DNA from: CAVPEW01 sp963703565
GTDB taxonomy: Bacteria > Actinomycetota > Acidimicrobiia > Acidimicrobiales > VFJN01
Length of the DNA: 64,000 nucleotides
Assembly: GCA_963703565.1 (NCBI GenBank)
Contig: CAVPEW010000047.1
Location: 9,154-73,153, forward strand
Direction of reading: 5' to 3'
Within the stretch, counting starts at the first letter, position 1. Each line of letters opens with the position of its first letter. The notes beneath the pieces were generated by a model that was not told the DNA's origin, ran no database searches, and saw only the letters and a program-made list of their open reading frames with translations. Shown here piece after piece: positions 18,839 to 28,243 of this stretch. The translations under genes were made by a program, and so were the position numbers.

Positions 18839-19744
18839 TCAGGCGAACGCTGCGAAGACCTCCTCGATCGCCTTGAACTGGCCGCCGGAGGTGGAACTGG
18901 GGACCAGGATCGGTGTTCGCACTCCGGCGTCGAACCAGGCCTCGACCCCGTCGCGGACCTCGGCCACCGACCCGAACAGGGTCACGTCGGACAGCCACCG
19001 GTCCGACATGGCCGTGACCACCTCCTCGCGTCGGCCCTCGGCGAGCAGCGCCTCGACGGCCTCCATCTCCTCCACGTAGCCGGCGGCCTTCCAGTAGTTG
19101 CGGTAGTTGGGCAGCCCGACGTAGCCCCTCAACGTGCGCCGGCACACGGCCGCCGCGGCTTCGCGGTCGTCGTCGATCACGGTGGGGACCATGTCGCCGA
19201 TGAAGAAGTCCTCGTCGACGGCACCGAGGACCTCGACAGAGTGGGGCATGGCCGAACGGGCCCCGTTGGCCCACACGGCCCCCTGGGCGACCTCCGCGGC
19301 CAGAGCCGTCATGCGGTCGCGCAACGCGGCCAGCACGATCGGGGGCATGGGCCCGACTGCGGCCTCGGCGTCGTGGAGAGCCGCCACGTAGTCGCGGGTG
19401 TCGGCCAGGGGGGGCCCGGGCTCGACACCGATCATCTGGTGCATCGGTCCGTGGCTGACGCCCAAGCCGAGGACGAAGCGGCCGTCGCTCAGCTCGGCGA
19501 TGGCGGCGGCCGCCGAGGCCAGCTCGGCAGCGCGACGCAGGTAGATGGGCTGGATCGCGGTACCGAACCGCAAGGTCGAGGTCTCCTGAGCCAGGGCGTG
19601 GCACAGGCTCATGGCGTCGGCCACGCTGGGGGTGTAGACGCCCGGGAACCCACGGCGCTCGGCCTCCACGGCCAGCTCCAGGGCGCGTGCACGCTTGGTT
19701 GGCATGGCGATCACCGACAGTGCGGGCATCCTCGTCGGGCTCAC
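18839..19744 (-). CDS. LLM-class (F420-dependent-type) oxidoreductase
   Basis: This luciferase-like monooxygenase-superfamily protein of 301 residues has KRARALELAVEAERRGFPGVYTPSV, then FGTAIQPIYLRRAAELASAAAAI, LGLGVSHGPMHQ and a C-terminal GSVAEVRDGVEAWFDAGVRTPIL. In actinobacteria many members use coenzyme F420 rather than FMN; the SHGP motif after the GLGV strand is typical of those. GTG 19744 is preferred over ATG 19729 because GAGGTGG lies at ribosome-binding distance from the GTG. The substrate is unknown. It is divergent from an alcohol dehydrogenase gene. Confidence 0.87.
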   Translation of the reverse strand: MSPTRMPALSVIAMPTKRARALELAVEAERRGFPGVYTPSVADAMSLCHALAQETSTLRFGTAIQPIYLRRAAELASAAAAIAELSDGRFVLGLGVSHGPMHQMIGVEPGPPLADTRDYVAALHDAEAAVGPMPPIVLAALRDRMTALAAEVAQGAVWANGARSAMPHSVEVLGAVDEDFFIGDMVPTVIDDDREAAAAVCRRTLRGYVGLPNYRNYWKAAGYVEEMEAVEALLAEGRREEVVTAMSDRWLSDVTLFGSVAEVRDGVEAWFDAGVRTPILVPSSTSGGQFKAIEEVFAAFA

Positions 19745-19963
19745 GGATCCACCTCGGGTACCGGTCGGGACCTGTCGTGGCTGCGCATCGGCTCCCCTCC
19801 CCCTGCATGGCCGAACCCCACCGGTGACGGACCCTACCGTCGGGGAGGGCCGGGGCGAGTCGGGGCGGGTCGAGGCAGAGTGGAGCGGCTCGAGCCCGAC
19901 CGGCCGACTAGCGTCCGGACGTCCGCTTCGCCGGGTTCGCCCGGTGCGACCCCGGGGGAGACT

Positions 19964-20998
19964 ATGAAGGCCCTGCAGCTGACGGCGTGGAAGTCCGACC
20001 CCTCGCTGCAGGTGGTCCCGGACCCCACTCCTGGGCCCGGTCAGGTCGTGATCCGCATCGCCGGCGCCGGAGCATGCCACTCGGACCTGCACCTGCTCCA
20101 CGACTTCGACGAGGGCCTCATGCCGTGGTCGCCGCCGTTCACCCTCGGCCACGAGAACGCCGGGTGGGTCGCGGCGCTGGGTGAGGGCGTCGAGGGGCTC
20201 GCCGAGGGGGACGCGGTGGCCGTCTACGGGTCCTGGGGCTGCGGTCGGTGCACCCGTTGCCTGACCGGGGCGGAGAACTACTGCCTGCGCCCCGGCGCCG
20301 TGGTGCCGCCCGGAGGGCTGGGCAGCGACGGCGGCATGGCGCCGCTGATGCTCGTGCCCGAAGCCCGTTGGCTGGTGCCCCTCGGCGACCTCGACCCAGT
20401 GCTGGCCGCGCCGCTGACCGACGCCGGCCTCACTCCCTACCACGCCATCAGGCGCTCCCTCGGACTGCTGGTCCCGGGCTCGACAGCTGTCGTCGTCGGC
20501 ACCGGAGGTCTCGGCCACATGGCCGTCCAGCTGCTCGGCGCGCTGAGCCCGACCACGGTCGTGGCGGTCGACCAGCGGCCCGCTGCCCTCGCCCGGGCTG
20601 GTGCGGCCGGCGCCGCCCACACCGCTTCGCCCGACGAGGCCACCGCGTTGGTTCGCGACCTCACCCAGGGCCGTGGCGCCGAGCTGGTGCTCGACTTCGT
20701 GGGAGTCGACGCGACCATGGCGCTGGGGGTGACCTTGGCCTCGACGCTCGGTCACCTCACCGTGGTCGGCATCGGCGGCGGCTCCCTAGGGGTGGGCTTC
20801 TTCACCGTGCCCTACGAGATGTCCGTGGCCACCACCTACTGGGGCACCCTGCCAGAGCTGCGGGAGGTGATCGCGCTGGCGGCACAGGGCCGGATCCGTC
20901 CCGAGGTCCAGCGCTTCTCGCTCGAGGACGGGGCCCTCGCCTACCAGGCCATGACCGACGGCACCCTCACTGGGCGGGCGGTGGTCGTTCCCGACTGA
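19964..20998 (+). CDS. Zinc-dependent alcohol dehydrogenase
   Basis: This 344-residue medium-chain dehydrogenase has the catalytic zinc region GAGACHSDLHLL, FTLGHENAGWV, structural zinc-type cysteines (WGCGRCTRCLTGAENYC), the NAD-binding VVVGTGGLGHMAVQLL and a Rossmann acidic residue (VVAVDQRP) favouring NAD+. It matches the secondary/propanol-preferring alcohol dehydrogenases of actinobacteria. The start ATG has a GGGGGAG ribosome-binding site, unlike the leaderless genes nearby. The 219-bp gap to the divergent LLM gene should hold both promoters. Confidence 0.9.
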   Translation: MKALQLTAWKSDPSLQVVPDPTPGPGQVVIRIAGAGACHSDLHLLHDFDEGLMPWSPPFTLGHENAGWVAALGEGVEGLAEGDAVAVYGSWGCGRCTRCLTGAENYCLRPGAVVPPGGLGSDGGMAPLMLVPEARWLVPLGDLDPVLAAPLTDAGLTPYHAIRRSLGLLVPGSTAVVVGTGGLGHMAVQLLGALSPTTVVAVDQRPAALARAGAAGAAHTASPDEATALVRDLTQGRGAELVLDFVGVDATMALGVTLASTLGHLTVVGIGGGSLGVGFFTVPYEMSVATTYWGTLPELREVIALAAQGRIRPEVQRFSLEDGALAYQAMTDGTLTGRAVVVPD

Positions 20999-21020
20999 CC
21001 CGCCCAGCGAGCTCGCAGCC

Positions 21021-22551
21021 TCAGTGGGCCGCGCCCGGGTCTTCGTCGAGCGCTGCACGCAGAGCCGGCAGGCGCAGCACTAGGGGCATGAGCTCGCTGG
21101 CCAGGCTGCGCTGCGGAGCCACCCGGGCGAGCAGTCCGCGCAAACCGAGGGTGGCGCGCAAGAAGGCGACGACCGGCAGTGGTGGGCGCAGCCCGTGACG
21201 CACCAGCACCGCCATCGACTCCGTGAGCCCACTCACCAGGCCCTGTTCCCCCGACCCGAGCAGTGCCATCGGCGCCAACGCAGCAGTGGCCGCGAGGTCG
21301 CGGCGAAGCGAGTCGCGGTCGACCGCCGCGGGAACGGCACCGGCCGCGTCCATCGCCGCGACCTGCGCTGCATAGTCGCCGCCGAGCACGGCGGCGAGGA
21401 AGTCGATCGCCGAGCGGCGCAGCTGGCGGTCGAAGCGTCCCGCCGAGGGGCATCCGGGCAGCACCAGCCGCCCGGACTCGTCGACGAGCAGGTGCTCGAC
21501 CGACAGGTCGGCGTGGAACCAGCCGTGCTCCAGGGCGCCGGCCACGGTCAGCGCCACCAGTGCGTCGGCGGCAGCCTCGGCGTCGAGCGGCGGCGGGGTG
21601 GGGCGAACCCCGTCCGCAGCGGCGCCTTCGAGGACCTCGGCCAGCGACCACAGCGCACCGCCGGGATGCCGGTAGGCGACGGCTCCGGCGGTGATAGCCC
21701 CTGGCACCGGGGCCAGCACCGTCGCCGGAGCCGTGTCGGTCGGGCCCAGGGCGGCTGCGGCCCCCTCGGTGTTGAGAGCGTCGTAGCGCAGGTCGAGCTC
21801 TTCGAGCAGCTGGCGGGCGAGCAGCTCGACGAAGCCCAACGGGTGTGCCGCAGCCACCGCGGGGACGAGCGACTCGAGGGTGCCCACCAGCGCCGCGGTC
21901 ACCCGGGTGTCGGCGCGCACCGCGCGCGCCGTTCCGGGCCGTCGGACGCGCCACAGCACGGGTTCGCCTTCGAGCATCCCCGGGTGCAGCTGCGACAGGG
22001 CGGTGGCGGCCAGTTCCGGCCCGTCGATTCGAGCCTGTTGGCCGAGCGCCCGCCGCAGGGCCCACGCCGCGCCGGCCCGGTCCATCGGGGAGACCGGGAC
22101 CGGCCGGCGGGCCAACTCGGCGACGACAGCACCGGGAGCGATGCCCTCGCTGTGGCCGACGATGCGGGCGACCTCGGCACCGGGCGCCCCCGCCAGTAGC
22201 AGCTGGTCCCTTGTCCACTGGGCTACCGCCGACTTGGCGAGGCCGGCGGCGCCCCCTTCGGGGACCACCACCCGGCGTTGGTGGGCGGACCTGGCCGCGC
22301 CGCCACCCAGCGCCACGGTTGCCCAACGGGCCTGTGCGGCTCCGAGAGCGGCGAGCCGGTACAGCGACCGACCCACCGGCGGGCGGCTCGGGTGGACGAG
22401 GCGCCGGGCGCGCTCGTCGAGGCGACGCTCGACGCCCCCCTCGCCGCCGAGGCTGCCGTCGAGGCTCGGCGAGCGCGGCGCGCAGGCCGTGGTCGGCGTC
22501 GAGCCAGGCCACGGCGGGACGATCCCGTCGCAATGTCACACCGTGCACCAT
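21021..22551 (-). CDS. Degenerate ABC1/AarF/UbiB-like kinase with N-terminal frame break
   Basis: The main frame (from about 22460) encodes an ABC1-type atypical kinase fold: an Ala-rich KxGQ-like region (GPELAATALSQLHPGMLEGE), GFVELLARQLLEELDLRYDAL and a catalytic-loop equivalent FHADLSVEHLLVDESGRLVL. In active members the loop reads HADxHPGN and is followed by DFG; here Asn is replaced by His and DFG by PGC, and the VAVK-type lysine is not evident (VLWRVRRPG), so this is probably a pseudokinase. The apparent GTG start at 22376 is not natural: in a neighbouring frame ATG 22551 begins MVHGVTLRRDRPAVAWLDAD, which joins LDGSLGGEGGVERRLDERAR if one base of GAGCCTC is dropped. The restored length is 509 residues. 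Confidence 0.7.
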
Positions 22552-22615
22552 AGACGTCGGATCGTCCCGTTCGACCCCCGAGTCGACCGCGAGGACCACG
22601 GTCCGGCAGGGCGGC

Positions 22616-25130
22616 TCAGATCGGGTTGCCGTTGGGGTCGAGGTAATCGAGCGACAGGTGCCCGGCCTCGTCGAGAGTTCGCCATCCGGCATCGTCCAGG
22701 CCCAGGACGTGGCGGTACACGTACTCGTTGTCGGCGCCCATGGCCGAGATGGGGTCCCAACGCATCGGTGGCCCGTCCCAGTGCCACAGGTGCGCCGGGT
22801 AGTCGTGGGTGCCGGTCTCGGCTCCCACGTTGGGGCGGAAGAAGCCCCGCTCTCGCAGGTGGGGGTCGGTGAAGGCGACCGCCTCGTCCATCACCGGGCC
22901 GGCGGGGACGCCTTCGCGCTGGAGTCGGTGGAAGGCGTCGTGGGCGTCGAGCGTCGCCGCCCAGGCGCCGATGCGCTCGTCGATCTCGTCGTGGTGCTCG
23001 CGACGGCCGTCCTCGGTGGCGAAGCGCGCGTCGGTCGCCCAATCGGGATCCCCCATGGCTCGGCGCAGCCCCGTCCACTGGTCGTCGTCGGCCACGGTGA
23101 GCACCACCCAGCGGTCCTCTCCCTGGCACCGGTAGCACCCCTGGGGAGCATGGGTCCGGTGGCGGTTCCCGTTCGGAGCGTGGGCCCGCCCGGTGCGGGC
23201 GGAGTCGACGAGCAGCTCGCCGATGTGTTGCAGCATGTTCTCGGACTGGTCGAGCTCGATGTAGGAGCCCTCTCCCGTACGGTCGCGGCGCGCAAGCGCC
23301 GAGAGCGCGGCGAGCACGCCGACCACACCGGAGGCCGGATCCATGTGGAACACCGACGTCGTGCTGGTCAGGTCGGCTCCGAGGTAACCGCGCAACGATG
23401 TGAGCCCGGCGAGCGCCTCGAAGTGGGCGCCGAAGCCGACGTGGCGGTGGTAGGGGCCCGAGGTTCCCATCGGGGGCAGGCGCATGAGCGATACGCGCGG
23501 GTTGCGGGCCGAGATCATCGGCCAGTCGATGCGCAATTGCTCGAAGAGCTTGACCGCGTTGTTCTCCACGATCAGGTCGGAGCGCTCGACGAGCGAGAGG
23601 AACGTCTCGCGCCCTAGGTCCGTGCGCATGTCCAGGGTGGCCAGCTTCCGGCCTCGCGCGTGGCAGTTGAACATGGCGTGGCGGTTGAACGGGCGCTCGC
23701 CGGGGTCGAAGTCGGGGAATGCTCCGGGCAGTGGCCCGAGCGCCTTGGCCATCTCGGCAGTGAGCCGAGGCGCGAAGCCCTTGGTGCTGGAGGGGAACAG
23801 GTAGGGGTTGTCCAGGCGAATGACCTCGGCCCCCAGGTCCGCCAGCAGCATCGTGAGGTAGGGCCCCGCCCACACCACCGTGAAGTCCAGGACCCGGATC
23901 CCCTCGAGCGGTAGGCGGGCGCCCGCCACAGGGCTCAGCACTGGCAGCCCGGGCCCGAGGGGACTGGCACCGAGGGAGGCGTCGTCGTCGGCCTCGCCGA
24001 GAAGGGGTGCTGCGCTGCGCTGGGCCCAGGCTCCCTCCATGCGGAACGGCGCCCCCGGCGCGCGGAACGTGCCGGCGACGGGGTGGCTCTGCTCCACGAA
24101 GAACCCACGCTCGATGAACTGGGGGTCCTCGACCACGTCGGTGGTGTCGTGCACGGCGGTGATGGGCCAGGCGTGCGCCTGGGCCTCGGCCATCGCCTCC
24201 TCCCGGGTGCGTGAGAGCAGCCAGGGGTACAGCACCGCGTCGGTGGCGTCGGAGACCTCCGGGTTGATCATCCAGGCGGGGTCGGCGTAGAGCTCGTCGA
24301 GCGTCGGGTCGGCGAGGGTCGCGAGCATGCGGGGCACCCACGCCGGGATGGTGATGACCTGCACGTAGCCGTCGGCGACGGGATAGATGCCCATCGGCGC
24401 CGGCGAGAGGCGCTGGGTGCCCTCACGGTGCACGAGGCCGCCGTGGTAGGCGTAGCCGACGAGGAAGGCGAGGCGCCGATCGATCGAGGCCGCCTGGGCT
24501 TCGAAGTGCGAGACGTCGACGTGGATCGCCCGGCCTCCGTTGGCCGGCAGCGCGACCGTGGCCAGAGCGGACAGGGTCGCCGTGGCAGCCACGTTGCCGC
24601 TCTGGTAGGTGGTCAGGTTGGCACCGAGCTTGATCGGTTCGCGCTCCTCGACGCCTGTCGAGGCTCATCGCGCCGCCCATGGCGTAGTCGACCAGGTCGC
24701 TGCTGCGGTAGGCGGCGTAGGGCCCGGTCTGGCCGAAGGGGGTGACGCTGGTCATCACCAACCGCGGCTGCACCCGGCGCAGGTCGTCGAAGCCGAGGCC
24801 CCAGGCCTCGAGCGCTCCGGGGGCGTAGGACTCCACCACCGCGTCGGCGCCTGCGACGAGGCGACGGACCCGGTCCTGCCCGGCGGCGGTGGACAGATCG
24901 GCCACCACCGATCGCTTGTTGGCCCCGAGGTGCAAGAACAGGGCGCTCTGCTCGGGGTCGTACCGGTCGTCGGGGAACGGACCGAGCCGTCGGGCCACGT
25001 CTCCCCCGGGCGGCTCGACCTTGATCACCTCGGCGCCAAAGGCGGCCAGGAGCTTGGTGGCGTAGGGCGCCGCGATGCCCTCGGCCAGCTCGATGATCCG
25101 GATCCCGGCGAGCGGTTGCTCGAGTGTCAC
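22616..25130 (-). pseudogene. Tandem CaiB/BaiF CoA-transferase with one-base frameshift
   Basis: Two family III CoA-transferase domains are fused. Domain 1 starts VTLEQPLAGIRIIELAEGIAA, with GAEVIKVEPPGGDVARRLGP and the catalytic-Asp region nearby. Domain 2 starts near residue 420 with LEGIRVLDFTVVWAGPYLTM. After SSDLVDYAMGGAM the frame breaks: sense AGCCTCGACA must lose one base to continue TGVEEREPIKLGANLTTYQ. The restored protein is 837 residues, close to known double-domain members. These enzymes move CoA between carboxylic acids. Its GTG start overlaps the stop of the acyl-CoA dehydrogenase gene as GTGA, so the two act together, probably on one acyl substrate. Confidence 0.85.
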
Positions 25131-26443
25131 GTGTTCCCCCTGGTAGGCGGCCCCGGCCGGGCCGGCTGGAGCGGCGCCCGTGCGCCGCCCGTCGATGTTC
25201 GACTGGCCGAGCTGCAGCGCGACGCGTAGCTGGCGAACGGGGCCTGCCGGTGTGGGTCCGGCTCCCGCGGCATCCCCAGCACCCGCTCGCTGATGATGTT
25301 GCGTTGGATCTCGTCGCTGCCGCCGGCGATGCGTAGCGAGGGAGCGGCCAGGAAGCTGAGCTGCCAGGCTCCCTCGGTGGGGGCGGAGCCGTCCAGCAGG
25401 CCCCCTGCCGGCCCCTCGATGGCCAGGGCCAGGTCGCCGACCTGCTTGAGGAGCTGGCCCATGGCCAGCTTGGTGATGGAACCCTCCGGGCCGGGCACGT
25501 CCCCGCGGCGAAGGGCGGTGAGCAGCCGGTACCGCACGAAGCGGATTATCTCGGCGCGGATGTAGACGTCGGCCAGGCGTTGGCGCACCACGCCCCGACT
25601 GGCGGCCGGCACGCCGTCACGCTGGTGGTTCCGAGCCAGCTGGATGACCAGGCGGGGATCGACACCCATGTCGCCGCCGCCGATCATCATCCGCTCGTTC
25701 ATCAGCGTGGTCTGGGTGACCGCCCAGCCGCCGTTGTACTCGCCCAGCAGGTTCTCGGCGGGGATGCGCACGTCGTCGAGGAACACCTCGGAGAAGTGGG
25801 CGTCTCCGGTGATCTGGCGCAGCGGGCGAACGGTGATGCCGGGCGTGGTCATGTCGACCAGGAAGTAGGAGATGCCCCGGTGCTTGGGCTGGTCGGGGTC
25901 GGTGCGCACCGGCAGGATCCCCCAGTCGGAGTAGTGGGCTCCCGAGTTCCACACCTTCTGGCCGTTGACCACGAACACATCGCCGTCCCGCTCGGCCCGG
26001 GTGCGCATGCCCGCGAGGTCGGATCCGGCGCCCGGCTCGGAGAACAGCTGGCACCAGACCTCCTCGCCGCGCAGCATCGGGGCCAGGAAGCGCTGCTTCT
26101 GGGCATCGGTGCCGTGGGCGATGATCGTCGGCCCGGCGAGGCCCATGCCGACCATGAATATCCCGTTGGGCACGTCGAACGCCTCGGCCTCCTCGCCGAA
26201 GATCACCTGCTCCATGACCGTGCCGCCCCGGCCACCGAACTCACGGGGCCAGGTGATGGCGGCGTAGCCCGCGTCGGCGAGGCCGGCCTGGAACTCCTTG
26301 GCTCGGGGCAGGTCGTCGTGGCCCTGGCTCGTGAACATCGCCGACGGGGCATCCGCTCGCCGACGAGGGGTGGCGTTGGCCTCGAGCCAGGAGCGGACCT
26401 CGACCCTGAAACGGGCGTCTTGGGGGTCGTCGTCGAAGTCCAC
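25127..26443 (-). CDS. Acyl-CoA dehydrogenase
   Basis: This 438-residue FAD enzyme has ITWPREFGGRG, a MGLAGPTIIAHGTDAQKQRF segment, QLFSEPGAGSDLAGMRTRAE, VNGQKVWNSGAHYSDWGIL, NGGWAVTQTTLMNER and the C-terminal SLRIAGGSDEIQRNIISERV, all typical of steroid/long-chain FadE-type actinobacterial enzymes. GTG 26443 follows AGGAG at good spacing. The last 33 residues after PFA are Ser/Arg/Pro-rich and unlike the family end. In another frame this stretch reads QLRVALQLGQSNIDG and runs without a stop into the CoA-transferase, so a missing base near 25225-25235 or a genuine fusion cannot be excluded. Confidence 0.9.
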   Translation of the reverse strand: MDFDDDPQDARFRVEVRSWLEANATPRRRADAPSAMFTSQGHDDLPRAKEFQAGLADAGYAAITWPREFGGRGGTVMEQVIFGEEAEAFDVPNGIFMVGMGLAGPTIIAHGTDAQKQRFLAPMLRGEEVWCQLFSEPGAGSDLAGMRTRAERDGDVFVVNGQKVWNSGAHYSDWGILPVRTDPDQPKHRGISYFLVDMTTPGITVRPLRQITGDAHFSEVFLDDVRIPAENLLGEYNGGWAVTQTTLMNERMMIGGGDMGVDPRLVIQLARNHQRDGVPAASRGVVRQRLADVYIRAEIIRFVRYRLLTALRRGDVPGPEGSITKLAMGQLLKQVGDLALAIEGPAGGLLDGSAPTEGAWQLSFLAAPSLRIAGGSDEIQRNIISERVLGMPREPDPHRQAPFASYASRCSSASRTSTGGARAPLQPARPGPPTRGNT

Positions 26444-26730
26444 CAGGCACTCCTGCGGTTCGCGGGCGTGGCAGGGAGCGAGTCGGCGCGATGCCCCCCG
26501 CATCGAAACTGAACCCGTGGGTTCGCTGGGGATGGTAGTGGTCGCAGCCCGCCCCGGCCACCCGCGCCGACCTGCCGGCCCGCCCCTGTGACGTTCCATT
26601 CGGCGGCTGCCCTCGCCCGAGTGAAGGCGCGTCCCTCGTCGTGAACCTCCCCGCTGCCGCGGACCTTCCGGACGACCAACGCACGCTCAACCTCCGAGGC
26701 GGCCAACCAGGACCAGGTCCATGTCTGCAG

Positions 26731-26816
26731 TGCCCGGGGTGGGATTCGAACCCACGCGCTCCCGTGGGAGCAGAGGGGTTTAAGCCCTCCGCGTCTGCCA
26801 ACTCCGCCACCCGGGC
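26731..26816 (-). tRNA. tRNA-Leu (anticodon TAA)
   Basis: The 86-base gene folds with a 7-bp acceptor stem (GCCCGGG/CCCGGGC), D arm (GGCGGAGTTGGCAGACGC), anticodon loop CTTAAAC (anticodon TAA), a long variable arm (CTCCCACGGGAG) as in class II tRNAs, and T loop GTTCGAA. The discriminator base is A; CCA is not encoded. The TAA anticodon reads TTA/TTG codons, rare in this GC-rich window. Confidence 0.95.
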
Positions 26817-26861
26817 GCCGCGTGGAAGGTAGTGGTCGGAGCCGGGGGGGGCCGCCGCCGC

Positions 26862-27239
26862 TCACGCGGCGCGCGCCGGCGCCCCTTCCGGACGGGGCCG
26901 AGGCGCCCCTCCGGGCACGGGGCCCGCCTCGGCGGCCGCGAGCTGACCCCAAAGGGCCTGGCGGACCTGGTGGGCCCGCCTGCCCTGCAGCCGGTTGGCC
27001 ACCACCACCCCCTCGACGAGGTCAGCCAGCACGGCGGGCCACGGGCGGCCCACCAGCGCCACCGCGACCACCGCTCCCCTGCGCCCCCGCCGGATCGTGC
27101 GCGCCGCTCCGGGCAGCCGCGGCGGTGCGCGGAAGCCCGGGACCTCCAGGCCGAGCCGGCGAGCCCCGCGCCCGATGGCCCGCACCGCCTCCGCCAGGCG
27201 AAGGGACGGGGGAAGCTCGGGGTCGGCCATGCCGGACAT
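26862..27239 (-). CDS. Small conserved hypothetical protein
   Basis: I do not recognise this 125-residue protein. It contains LRLAEAVRAIGRGARRLGLEVPGFRAPPRLPGAARTIRR, then GAVVAVALVGRPWPAVLADLVEGVVVANRL, and a disordered Pro/Arg/Ala tail. The central strand-helix segment and basic patch could suit a nucleic-acid or protein-binding role. It could start at ATG 27239 or 27230. It is divergent from a nuclease gene and followed by tRNA-Leu on the same strand. Confidence 0.62.
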   Translation of the reverse strand: MSGMADPELPPSLRLAEAVRAIGRGARRLGLEVPGFRAPPRLPGAARTIRRGRRGAVVAVALVGRPWPAVLADLVEGVVVANRLQGRRAHQVRQALWGQLAAAEAGPVPGGAPRPRPEGAPARAA

Positions 27240-27283
27240 GATCCCGCTGCGGTGTGACAGTCCCGGCCGCGCGGTGCGGCGCC

Positions 27284-27289
27284 TAGCGT
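27284..27289 (+). promoter_or_regulatory. -10 box (TAGCGT) of leaderless type
   Basis: TAGCGT ends 6 bases before the ATG at 27296. Confidence 0.45.
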
Positions 27290-27295
27290 GGCCAC

Positions 27296-28243
27296 ATGAG
27301 CGAGGCCGGGTCCCAGCTCAACCCGGTCCAGCGTGCCGTGCTCGAGGCGCTGGGCGCCCCCTACGACGCCAGGCCCAGCTTCGCGTCCGACCTGGCCGGC
27401 GACCTGCGCGACGAGCTCGAGGCCCGGCTCGCTCCGGTGGCCGCGCAGATCCCGACCGAGCGACCGCTGTGGCTGTCCAAGCGAGACCTGGCGGGGGTGC
27501 ACGGCTGCGAGACAGCTTTCGTGGCCGACGGCGACGAGCCGTTCGCCTGGTCGGCGGCCGCGGCGCGCGGAGTCGTCGCCCACAAGGCGATCGAGCTGTC
27601 CGTGAACTGGCGGGGCGAGGCGACGCCCGGCGACCTCGTGGACGAGGCGATCGCGCGCAGCGTCGGCGAGGACACGCTCGGGAGTTGGCTCGGCGCGCTA
27701 GGCGAGGGCGAACGGGCCGAGCTGCGCGGCGAGGCCGTCGCGCGCGTGGCCAAGTTCGCCGAGGTGTTCCCGCCGCTGGCCCCGCGTTGGGTACCGGTGA
27801 CCGAGAGCCGCATGCGCGCCGAGCTGTGCGCCGACCGGGTGGTGCTCTCCGGCAAGACCGACCTCACCGTCGGCCGCGCCCAGGGGCAGGTGGCCGGCAA
27901 GGTGGTGATCGACCTGAAGTCCGGCGGCTTCGTGCCCGCGCATCGCGACGACCTGCGCTTCTACGCGCTGATCGAGACCCTTCGCCTCGGTGTGCCGCCC
28001 CGACTGCTGGCCTCGGTCTACCTGGACTCGGGTCGGATCGTGACCGAAGACGTCGACGAAGCGGTGCTCGGCGCCGCCGTCGAACGCACCGTGCGCGGCG
28101 CCGAGGCGCTGGTCGAGCTCCGATCCGGCCAGCGCCAGCCGACACTTCGCCCAGGCCCGGGCTGTCGGTGGTGCCGATGTCGCGACGACTGCGCGCAGGG
28201 TCTGGAGTGGCTCGCAGAGCGCACCGGGCAGGACGGCTGGTGA
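27296..28243 (+). CDS. RecB-family PD-(D/E)XK nuclease with probable Fe-S cluster
   Basis: This 315-residue stand-alone nuclease-like protein has the RecB/Cas4-type core: GVVAHKAIEL, then VVLSGKTDLTVG and KVVIDLKSGG (Asp plus D-x-K catalytic signature) near residues 180-210, and RDDLRFYALIETLRLG for the QxxxY-like helix. One cysteine at VHGCETAF, before the core, and a terminal cluster GCRWCRCRDDCAQG match the one-plus-three cysteine pattern that holds a 4Fe-4S cluster in Cas4/AddB-type nucleases. No CRISPR or helicase genes are nearby. Its stop overlaps the next start as GTGA. Confidence 0.8.
   Translation: MSEAGSQLNPVQRAVLEALGAPYDARPSFASDLAGDLRDELEARLAPVAAQIPTERPLWLSKRDLAGVHGCETAFVADGDEPFAWSAAAARGVVAHKAIELSVNWRGEATPGDLVDEAIARSVGEDTLGSWLGALGEGERAELRGEAVARVAKFAEVFPPLAPRWVPVTESRMRAELCADRVVLSGKTDLTVGRAQGQVAGKVVIDLKSGGFVPAHRDDLRFYALIETLRLGVPPRLLASVYLDSGRIVTEDVDEAVLGAAVERTVRGAEALVELRSGQRQPTLRPGPGCRWCRCRDDCAQGLEWLAERTGQDGW

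Noticed and set aside
27296..28243. Cas4 of a CRISPR system
   Set aside because: No cas genes or arrays occur in the window; only the nuclease fold and cysteine pattern are shared.
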